This document shows, piece after piece, positions 1 through 10,700 of a DNA stretch of 33,395 nt. A program made the translations under genes and the position numbers. Under the pieces are notes generated by a model. The model was not told the DNA's origin, ran no database searches, and was given only the letters and a program-made list of their open reading frames with translations. Source of the stretch: Tetmemena sp. SeJ-2015 (taxonomy: Eukaryota > Ciliophora > Spirotrichea > Sporadotrichida > Oxytrichidae); assembly GCA_027382625.1 (NCBI GenBank), contig JAJKFJ010022864.1, forward strand, positions 1-33,395. Reading direction: 5' to 3'. The number at the start of each line of letters is the position of its first letter. Position 1 is the stretch's first letter.

Positions 1-3000
1 AAAAGTGTAAAATGAGGTAGTAAATTGAGAGTAGATAATTTAAGATATGTAATTTGTAATGCAATGTAATTAGTTATGTAATTTAATAGTCGATAATTAA
101 AGTGTATATAAGTCGGGTAATAACTTGCATGTGATTTAAGAGTCCAAGTTACAAGTGGACATATAATGATTGATTTAATTGATTGATTAATTCGGGTATA
201 TATATATTTAATTAATTAATTGATTGAATTAAATTGGTTTTTGGAAAATTTTTAACATTCAATTCTAATATTACAATATTTGAGATTAAATTAAAGGTCC
301 TATTATACTTATCATAAGCTAATAAATGTTCAAAGAATTAGAGACTTGACTAATTGATGTTATATTTTCTGATAGGGAAATCTAATTATAGTTAATTGAT
401 TTTTCTATAAATTATATATAATAATTTATTTGAAAATAGGATTAGATTATACTTTAAAAATTTAATGGATTAAATAATCAGTGAAAACTATCTCTAGTTT
501 AAATAATTAAACTGCTACTCAATTTACTATAAAATTCTAAGATCTTTATATCCTTGCGAAATTCATATTGTAAACTCAGTTAAGATTAATAAACGATATA
601 AGGAATGAAGAGTTTGAACTTTATTATGCAGAAAACAGAAGCAGGAGAGTATCATTACTGAGAGATGCTGTTGATATGCTTATAGAAGAAATATCTTATT
701 TGTTTTTGATTGATTATTGAACTTACCAAAGATCAAGAGCAGGCTGAGCAAATTTTACCTTCCACCAAATTACAGGCTTATTGTTTTAGCAAATAATCAA
801 TATAAATTTAATACTCAACCATATTATAAATAGAAAGAGTAAAGTAAAAAATTTATAAATTATATAAATAAAGAATCTGAAACTATATTAAATATAGCGT
901 GTTAAATCATGAGGAAAAAATAAAATCAAATCAAATCAAAATATTAATTATTTAATAGATATAGAGGAGTAAAATGTGAGCTTTTTGCAAGCTTCATGTC
1001 ATAATTTACATTATTTTATTTTTATATTTATATTAAGCCGATAAATTTTCAAGTAGATATGATTTAGTTTAAACCTATTTAAAGTAGTAAATTAATTTTT
1101 GATTTTAGTTATTTTATATTTTCTTCTTTCATTAATTTGATTTATATGAAGTTATATTTCTTTCTCTTAAAAGTTTCATCCTGCTTGAATATTAATTATT
1201 GCTCAAAATTTTTTTAAAAATTATTATAAAATTTAAAAAAATCATATATTTTTTTAATAAAATCCAATGTAGTTCTCTTTTTTAAATTTCTCTTCTATGA
1301 GTTAATAAAAAATTTTTACTTCGATCACAATTTATATAAGAAAATTTCCCTAAAATTTATTCGTAATTTTATTAGAGCTGAACTTATTTAAATTATAAGA
1401 ATAAAAAGCATTAAATATTTAAAATTTTAATTTGAATAACTAATAAAGGAAGTGCAAAAAATTTAATTATAGCTTAGAATTTAATTTTTTTTAAATATTT
1501 TTATTGGTTAATATATTAAATAGAAGACAACACCTTTTTGGAAATTTGCCTAGTTTGTAGTTTGGACCTCAAATCTATTGTTTTATTTTGCCAAATAAAA
1601 TTTGATATGATCTCTTCTTTAATTTTATACTTAGAATTTATCAATACTGAGATACGATATGCTTTTCTTAATCATAGTGATTATTTTAATTATAAAAATC
1701 AAATCGCTTAAGTATTTCAAATGAGTTTTTCACAATTAGTTTACAAATTTATAAAAATTCTAAGAATTAATTACTAAATCAAATTGTAAAATATTTATAT
1801 TATGAATGTGTCTACTATCTGCAATTTTAGATTAATTTTTTTAACTTAAATCTATTACTCTATAAATTATAAGCTATAGGAATTAATATTTAAACAATCA
1901 TTTAATGAAAATAAACTTTTTGCTTCACTGTTTTAAAGGAGTGAATTCCCCAATAATCTTCAGTAAATAAATATAATAACTACTATAATTAGATGTATTT
2001 AATGGAGTATAGGAATTTTATTCTTTAATTCGTTTATAAATCTTTTATATTAATTCTTTAGTTTTCTTTATCTAATTTAATGGGTTTTAAACTTATAAAT
2101 TTTGTAGCTTTAATAAGTTTAAAAAATAAGTTAAATCCTCTAACTTAATCAGTATTTTCTGCCTATAATTTTAGCTTTTATTTTTATGTAGAATCAAAAT
2201 TATTTAATAAATCACAATTATTCTAATTTCTTTCTGGTTTTTATAAGGAGTCACTTATACATACAAGGATTCGGAGAAAATAAATAATTAAATTCTTTTT
2301 AAAAAATGGATTTGAGGGATTCGGGACTGTATTCAATTTTAAAAATTTTTCTTCCTTGTAGCATTTGCTTAGATTTCACATTTATGAATGATAAATCATA
2401 AAATTTATTATGAATATAATGAAGGGAGTAATGTAAAGTGCTCGCATCATAAATCGTTTGCTGAAATGATAACTTTTGAAGTTGATAGAGTTATTTAAAC
2501 TAATAAATAATGCCCACTCTCTGTTATGTTATCTTAACTAATCTTCGATAAAAATTTAAGTCAAAGCTATAATATAAAAATTAAAAAAAATATTCCTTAC
2601 AATCTTAAATGTAAAAAAAGCAATTTTTAATATTTAAATGAAAATGAATTTTTAATTAAGATTAAATATTTTAAATTGTCCATTTCATCATACATGATTG
2701 ATCAGAAGTGCCTTCAGAAGTATAAAAATAGATGAAACGTTAATAGAAAAGTGGCATTAATTATAAATTGAATTAGTGGCATTCAATGAATCGGATTGAA
2801 ATAATTATTACACCATTCTATTCAGTAAATAAATTTTAGAAGTTTTATCCAGGCAACTGTTGTGTGGGTAAGCTTATTGCATAGATATAGCACGGCAAGT
2901 TTAATTGCTGAAAATATTGAAATTGTAGATAAATGAGCGCATCATATCTCAAAACTGAGTGGCACATTAAAGATATCTAAAGAAAAAATATATCTTAATT

Positions 3001-5963
3001 TTCGGTAATCTATTGGCAGGCTCAGATCAGAAATTTAATCTGTGATTTTAATCGTTCTCATAAGCAGCTCATAATTTATTACTATTAATTACCATAGATT
3101 TTAATTTAATTATATAATATAGTTTTTCTTGATTAAAAATTCTAATTCAAAAGTATTAAATAATTACTTTAAAATTTTCTTAAAAAATTAATATTTTATC
3201 TCTTTATAATAATATCTGCTAATTAGCTTGGAAATGAATTTAAAATTTCCAAAAATAAATTAAACGAATTTATAGATATAATTTATTTTTTAGTTGTGAA
3301 GATCAATAACTTAATTGTTTTTATAGCATTCCCAGATTTTTAAAATTTTACTTTACATTAAATATGGTTCTAAAATAAGAATTTTAATGATCCTAAACTC
3401 AAGTCAAATTTGAAATTAAAAATTAAATCTCTCTTCAATAATTCTTTAATTTATTGTGACTTTTAAAGTTCATTTATTAATAATTCTTAATTATGATAGA
3501 TTTTTCATCTTCCATTTGTTCTTCAAAATATAAATTTCTTAATAAATTAATAGATTTATCATTATTTATCAATTTATTGGGTAATTTTTATAATTTATTT
3601 TTAAATTATATTAATAAATTTAGCCTAATAATCCAAACGATTATATTCAAATATTCTTGCAATAGAGATTTATTTATATTAATCTTTAAATAGATATAGA
3701 AAGTAATATTTATTCTCCCTTTTTAAAAATTCAGATTTAAAAAAACTGAATTAATCATAAGCCAAGAGAATATATCGTTTTCAAAAATAGTTTAATATTT
3801 TTTTTTTAATTTCATTAAACCTTTAAGTGACTAAATTTATTGAGATTTATATTTATTTTTAAATTTTACCTGGCTTTCTCTCTGTAAGTTAATTTATAAT
3901 TTATTTTTTAGCTAACAATTATAACTATCCGAAAATTTATAAAGTTTAATTTATTTTTGATAAAATTCTAATTAAGTTATGTCCGATGCACATAAGATGA
4001 TGAAAGCTACCAATATCTTTGATGATTTTAGCACTGCAGGAACTTGAAATATAAAATTAATTTTAATTGATATTTAACTATTATAGTTTTAACTTAAAAT
4101 GCTTTTAAAAACGTATTAACCCTAAATTTATTTTTATCAAATTAAATTATTTAACTTAAACAATAATGTTAATTTTTTTCTTGAAAAATATTTATTTATC
4201 TAATATGATTTAGGATGTATTGCATACAATGAGTTTTAATAAAAGACTAATGAAATTGCAGTTTTAGTCTCCTGATGCTGAGAATTCTAATATTATCATA
4301 TCTTTGAAAATTGAAAAGTCGTGGTAATCTTAACATTTATTGCAAATTTAGTTTTATTTAAAATATTTAATTATAAATTAAACCTCCACAATCTAAATAA
4401 AATAAAATTCATATTCTCAATTAAAATTTTCTTATAATATTTAATTACTCACTATAGGTAAGAATTTAATAGATTATTAAGTCATTTAGCAATTAGAATT
4501 AAAATATAAATCATTTTTTACACGCTACAATGGCGGATCATCCTTTTATTCTCCGCAATCTCTTACTTAAAACAAGAATTTCTGCGCATAATTATGGTAC
4601 AAATTCCATCATCTCAACTTGTAAGTTTAGTATTTGGCCTAAGTAATCCCCAATTATCAAAATGTGACATAAATTAATATAAATAATGGTAATAGCTAGA
4701 AAAAAAGAGAGATATTTTGTCTTAATTCATTTCTTTAATTTTCATTTTTCTTTTTCTCCTGTCTCAAACATTTATTTAGGTTTCTTATGAAAATTATGTG
4801 AAAGCCAATATCATAAACCTGTATTGAGACAACTTTTGTTCAGTCATTTTGAAGCATAAATAAATTCATTCAAAGAAAACTTAAAGAATCACAAATTATT
4901 CTACTCTAATACGTGATAATACTGTCTTTTACCTCCATTGTGTTTTAAATGCATTTCTAATTCAATTCTCTAAAGTAAAAAATTCAATCCTATAATTATA
5001 ATAAACTTGTGAATTTATTTTGCATTTATATTTCTTTTTCACACTCTGAACCCCGGAATTATTTTCAAAGTGGATAGATGTAATTAATTTAAATTGATTT
5101 CGTTATCACATCTGAGAGTTATCTTAATAAATTAAGGAATTTGGCCAGCTCTGAGATGTCCATAATATCCGCTAGATAATTCTAGTTTCTAGAATTCTTA
5201 TGAAAATTTATCTGCTAGTTTTATTTTGACAAAGTAATTCTTTATTAAATCTTACTTTCTTACCTTTTAATAAATTATTTAACCCTTTTTTATAATGAAT
5301 ATTATTCTATTTTAAATTTATAATTATTTGTTCATCTGTAAATTTGAAAACAAAATATAGAATGATTCATCTGAAGAATTAACATCTTATTTTTAAGTTG
5401 TCTCTAAGATTTAATATAAATAATTTAAAGATTTTGGAATAAGAGCTTTATACAAGTATGATAAAATACAAATCCTCATATCACGAATATATTGCTTTTC
5501 CTCCGCCTTTGTGAGATAGTTTAATGTCAATTAGGTTTTATCATGTGACACAAAAATAAGTAAATCTCGGAATATAAGAGAATCTATCCAAGAATACTTT
5601 AAGTATTATTAAATTCTTAAACTATCAAAAGTCTTTATATCACTCACTAATGTTTTAAACTGGGGAAATTTATATTTCAACTATTCATTTAGAGGATGAT
5701 GCATTAATATATAATTAATAATTAGCTTGTAAAGGATTAGAGACTGGAATACTATAACTTGTGTAATTCAAATTAAATCTAATATTAAGAGTCAACTAAA
5801 TCATAAGAAAAAAATTTTGCAAATAAAACTCGTACATCATACTTTAATTTATAGAAAATTAGAGAATTATTTTTACTAAAGTAAAAATCAATTTTCCCTA
5901 AAAAGAACTAAAATCTTCTAAAATTTATAAATACCATAATTATTATTTTAGAAAGTTAAAATT
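1..5963. other. AT-rich germline DNA without a recognisable gene
   Basis: About 6 kb of roughly 80% A+T sequence. Reading all frames with TGA as the only stop gives only low-complexity Ile/Asn/Lys/Leu/Phe/Gln strings and no motif I recognise. The one short exception (4530-4667) is listed separately. In a micronuclear genome this would be germline-limited DNA or a long intergenic spacer. I see no telomere repeats, terminal inverted repeats or transposase motifs. Confidence 0.6.
4530..4667 (+). CDS. Isolated 45-codon ORF in AT-rich DNA (possible MDS fragment)
   Basis: An ATG followed by 44 sense codons (table 6) and a TGA. It is clearly richer in G+C than its surroundings. The N-terminal part (MADHPFILRNLLLKTR) looks like ordinary protein rather than translated spacer. 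A GTAAGT-like donor lies at the end of its GC-richer half (near 4620), so the last codons may be intron. It could be a stray or scrambled MDS, or chance. No function can be assigned. Confidence 0.2.
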
Positions 5964-6420
5964 CGGGACGCCTCTGACTGGCACTAGTCACTGGTCAACC
6001 TTTCCCTGAACGATTTCTGGTTTGGTACTCCGTTGTCTAGTGAGAGAGTGCTTAAATGAGGCAAGGGATAATGGCACCCGAAGCCCTGAGGAAGATAGTC
6101 GAGCTACTCACTGGAGAGATAATCAAAGGTGAATAGTTCCCACTAACCTTCCTTATCCTTTTAGGCGTGGAGGGATGTGATCTATGAGCAAAAACTCAGT
6201 CATGCACCTGGACACCGAAGCAGCGCCTTGCTCTCGGACCGATGCTACTCAATTTTTTTATCCTTTTCGGTTTTTTTGGATGGTACGCAGAAGCCGGGGG
6301 CTACTGCTCAGAGTGTAAGGTGGCGGGGAAGCCACCTGTTTAATATCTCTATTCTGTTGTTAATGCGTCACAGCAATATCATTGACGTCACGACCTATCT
6401 TATTCATGCGTGGGCCCTTT
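5964..6420. other. GC-rich, hairpin-rich island; candidate non-coding RNA gene
   Basis: About 450 bp near 50% G+C with sharp edges inside about 80% AT DNA. It holds several perfect short stems: AGTGAG/CTCACT (6039-6044 with 6107-6112), TGAG/CTCA around a CAAAAA loop (6185-6198), GGTGGC/GCCACC (6319-6324 with 6331-6336) and CGTCA/TGACG (6366-6370 with 6383-6387). That suits a structured RNA, but I could not match it to tRNA, 5S rRNA, U snRNA, SRP RNA or RNase P RNA. A short ORF (6056-6187, 43 codons in table 6, with a possible GTGAAT...TTTTAG intron at 6129-6164) is an alternative reading. A short repetitive element is a third possibility. Confidence 0.4.
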
Positions 6421-7112
6421 AATTCCTTTAATTATTATTATAATCCCATAATGATTCTTTTTAAAAAAATAAATATCTTTAAGATAAGAGTTTAAAATTT
6501 TCTATTTCGAAATCCATTCTACTATTCTTATTTTATTGTAATAAAATTTGCACTCTCTCAGCTATCTAATAAAATTTATAACATTTTTATCTTTAAATTA
6601 TTAATTATTTACATTGTAAATTGTTTGTTTGATTTTGATATAAAAATTAAATCAGAATAATTGAATAGGGTCATAAGTCTTTTTAAATATTATTTCTATC
6701 ATCGCTCAATCACCATAAAAAATAATAAATTTAATAATGATTTACATAAAATAAAGATTAAATTTAAAGAATATTAATGCAGCATTTCCTTAATTAAAAA
6801 TGAAGATGGTTGAAAATATTTTATTGCATCATTTTTAATCTCCACTGTGAAATTTGGTATCCTTTATATTATTTAAAAAATTAAAAATATTTTAAAAGCC
6901 GTTTCAAATATACTAAATGCCAATAGATACAATTATACTAATTCTAACCAATTATTAATTTTAATTAGATTATAAAGAATTAGTATTTTAAATGCAAGTT
7001 GCATTGAAACTAAAAATAGATAGTGAGCTGGAAAATATACAATTTCTTAATAATTTCAGCAAACATTGAGTAACGATATTGCAAAAATAATTTTTTTCGA
7101 AAAATTGAATAA
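6421..7112. other. AT-rich spacer upstream of the 7113 gene
   Basis: AT-rich sequence with no coding stretch I can support. It separates the GC-rich island from the first clear gene and must hold that gene's 5' flank, but I see no distinct promoter element. Confidence 0.5.
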
Positions 7113-7670
7113 ATGTCAAGTGATGAGAGTGAGAGCGATAATGATTTCGAAGTAGAGATAACGAGTTCTTAGCCACATGAGATTAATTCCACAACAATTG
7201 GATCTTAAAATTCTCTCATAAAGATCTCTAATCCAACTTAAAAAGGAGCCTTCTCTCTTTAAAATGAAAATACAATCATGTAAGAAGATAATAAAATCAA
7301 TAAAACCTTATCTAACGAAAAGAACTAACCTGAAATGGAAATTTACAATAAGGGTATAGAAATTTAAAGCACAGAAATTAAGGATAATTAGCAAATGAGT
7401 TCGTTTTTATTTGGCTAGCAAAATAAACAAGTCGATTCTCTAAAATAAAGAATTCTAGATTTGAAGTAAAATCAGAAATAACTAGTAAATATTCTCCAAA
7501 ATAAATCAATTTTGGGAGATAACTTGAAGTCAGAGATACTTCAAAAGCTAGACTAAATAGAAACTTATCTCATTAAAGTAAAGCAGATTAAAACAAGGAG
7601 GATCTAAATAGACAAAAGGTTTCAAAATATAAAATACCAGCTCCTAAAGTTAAGCAGTCAAGAAAATTGA
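7113..7670 (+). CDS. Acidic-N-terminus coiled-coil protein, 185 aa
   Basis: One uninterrupted ORF in the ciliate code: ATG at 7113 and TGA at 7668-7670, with many in-frame TAA/TAG codons read as Gln. The protein opens with an acidic stretch (MSSDESESDNDFEVEI), then a polar middle. The last third (about residues 105-185) is rich in Leu/Lys/Gln/Ile with heptad-like spacing, suggesting a coiled coil that could mediate dimerisation or complex assembly. I do not recognise the family. No intron or IES is needed, unlike its neighbour. It converges on the GTPase gene, whose stop lies about 120 bp away. The low G+C of its codons is close to that of the flanking spacer. Confidence 0.7.
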
Positions 7671-7789
7671 AGAGGAAAAGTTAAACCATGAATGACTTGT
7701 GTTTGAATAATTTTATATCATTAAATTATGCTTAAAATTAAGTTGCTTAATTAGGGATCACAATCTCTCCTTATCTGAGGATTATAGGT

Positions 7790-10700
7790 TCATAATCTGG
7801 CTTCTCTGTGATTTGAATTGGCTTGCAAAAGCTCCTTCCTGACTTGGAACTTTTCCTTAAGTTTCTAGTTGACTTTTGTGTGTGCGTTAACTGTGTTACC
7901 TGTGTACTTTTTCAGGCCTACTTCCTCTACCTCAAAAGGCATAAGAGCAGCCTTTCTGATATGGTATTTCACTCCCTCTGGAATGTGAAGCATAATGTTG
8001 CAGAAGCCTCTGCCTTGGATGGAGAACCAACCTAGTCCCTCGATCGAGATGTCAAAGTTAGCTAACTTGAAGTCTAAGCAGTTCAAGCCCAATTCATGAG
8101 CTACAAGCTTTACCTTGCTAAGATCTAAATTAAAAGTTACTATGCTTATAAATCAGCTGAGTAGGTGGGTCTGAGAAGTAGTCCTGCTTGCTTTTAGAAA
8201 ACTTAATCAGCCTTGAGAATAGGTGTCTTATGGATGGTGAGATGAGGTGGCACGAAGAAAGTGAAGAATTTGTCGTCACCTGACAGGAAGTCAATTCTAG
8301 CAAGGCCTCCAAGGAACACTGAGTAGCCCTGTCTCAAATTAAAGCAAGCAATTTTAAATTGATGGGGTAGGATATCATTTGCTTCTGAGGGAGAAGAGTG
8401 ATCAGATCTTGATAGTCTTCAATCATGGAACTCACTTGCACTAGATTTGGAATACCTGGAGTATCCATGAACTTGAAACCTAGTCGTACATCCTCCACGT
8501 TAATCAATTCGAGAGTGGTGCCAGGGACAGCTGATTCTGTGAGCACAGAATACTTGGACTTGTAGTGAATTTTGTTGGGATCCTTGTATTTATTGGACTT
8601 GTAGATCAATGCGTTTATGAAAGAAGATTTACCCGAGTTGGTGCTGCCTACAACGAAAATTCTCGGTAGAAAAGCATCTTTCTCATATCATGAGATAAAA
8701 TTAGTATAGTTTCTAATTAAAAAAAATATTTAGTGATTAGCTTTTAATTGAGAATAGGTCTTCTTGATTAGCTCTAGGATGGCCATTACTTTCTTGATTC
8801 CTGTGGCTCCTTTTGCTGAAGTGAAGCATATGTTATAGGTGATATGTTTCTCTATTTTAGGCTCCACATTATCCTTTACCCACTTGTGCAGTCTGTCTAC
8901 TGTAAAGCCATCTTTAAGACACATTATAATTCGATTAATTAAGATCTGGCAAGGCGTCAATCTTATTCACTACCAAAATCAGTCTATGTCTTCTCTAAAT
9001 AGAATTGAAAAATATTCTTTCTCTTGTTGATGTCGTCGAAGTATTCTTGCACCTAACTACCTTCAAAATTAGTGATGTCTAGCACCATTATCACCACTGA
9101 ACCTCTATTGATCTTCTGAATCACTCCCTCCAAAATATTGCATATAAGATAGTGAGTAAAAGAAAATTTTGTCTCTGTTCATCTTGCCAACAAAGTCTGC
9201 CAGAACTGTGGTAGAGCCAGCATATTAAGCAGGCAAACTTCCTTTGTGGTCTATAAGTTTCTGATGATGCTTCAATTAATGGCACCTGTGACAGATTAGG
9301 CAGTCACTCTGCTCTTACAGCCTTTTTAAAGTCTTGGTATCCACATAGTCCTTAATACCTAACTCATTCTTTTTCGCTTCCAATTCAAGCAGAGTGTCAA
9401 CATCCAAGATCTCAGGAGTGAAGGACTCTCTTCCTCTTTTCGCGGCAGAGACATCTTTACTCTTGTTCTTCTCTCTCTTCAATTTATCAAGAGTCTCTGT
9501 TGGGATTTCGTTCTGCTTTAGCAGTTCCATCACCTCATCATAGTCCTCTTCTCCCTCACTTAGAGCACTCATCGACCCATCTTCTTCCTATCCTCTATGT
9601 TCTTATTATGCGATTGGTTCATTTTTCCTTGCTTTCTCCTTAGGTTTTCCTTTTATTTAAGTCTTATCTGGCATCTTGCTTTACATTCTATCTCTTTTAG
9701 AGTCTAAATCATCTCTCTACTTTTCCAGTTTCTCCTTTTCAGCCTATTGTTTCAAGAACAGAGCCATCTTTTACTTAGTTACATACCCGTATTTATCAGG
9801 GTCATCAAATTGCAAAACAGATCCGCATCCCTAGCAAGGAAGCACTCTGTTTATCTTTTTGGCTGCTGTTGCTTCGAACTATTATTTTTCTTCTTCGCTC
9901 ATAACTCCAAACTTTTCTTCTCCTTGAAAGCTTAAACTTCTCATCTTCTAATACAAAAATAAGTTCTAATTTAATTTTCCATCTTGAGCTTAAGTGGCTT
10001 CAGTCTTCTCTTTCTCGAAATAAGATGGCTTGTCCTCGTACTTACGCAGAATCTCTGGGTTTGAAAATTACTCTAAATCCTCAAAATCCTTGAGCTTAGT
10101 TCCTTAAAGTGGGGCAGAGTTGAGTGGCTTTACTCCCACTTTTTAGAATATAACATCATCTAAATCGTCCAAACTTATTCCCTCGTTCAAATGAGCTGCA
10201 TTTTGATTCTTGGATTACTAACTAGGAGAACTGAAAACTGTCTAATTAATTTGAGTCCCTTCCTTGGGTTTGAAACTTGGCATCACTTCAGCTTTAATCT
10301 TAAAGAACTAAGCCATAGGATCATCTTCTAGACTCTTCTTCTGAGGTTTCTTGCCTTAGTTTCCAGTTTAGTTTGAAGGCTTTGAGTACCTTCTGTCCTG
10401 TCCATCCTCACTTCTACTCGTGGTATTGACTATTCTTTGCTTGCCTTGATTACCTTGATTCCTATCTTACCTTGGTCGCTTCTCTCTCTCAATTCTGACT
10501 TCTCCCTCTCTAGGTCCTCTGCTGTTGTACCTTTAGCCACCTTAATCTTCTCCTCTTTGCTCCCTCTGATAATTATCGTTTCTATAAGGTTTCCTGTCCC
10601 CATCTCCACTATATTCCCTTCTTTCGCTTCTTTGCCCATCCTGACCTCTGTAAGAATCATTCTATCTTCTTTCTCTTATTTTAAATAAGCAAAAAAATTA

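Noticed and set aside
6177..6422. 81-codon standard-code ORF in the GC-rich island
   Set aside because: No motif, no supporting frame under table 6 codon use, and strong hairpins better fit a structured RNA or repeat.
7822..7837. AAG-bounded micro-IES near the GTPase C-terminus
   Set aside because: Using it leaves no stop and runs into the convergent gene. Without it the spliced length is an exact multiple of three and ends at TGA 7790-7792.
10430..10660. 76-codon minus ORF in the Arg-rich region
   Set aside because: It is a neighbouring frame of the Arg/Asp-rich protein; the other frame joins cleanly with both sides through pointers.
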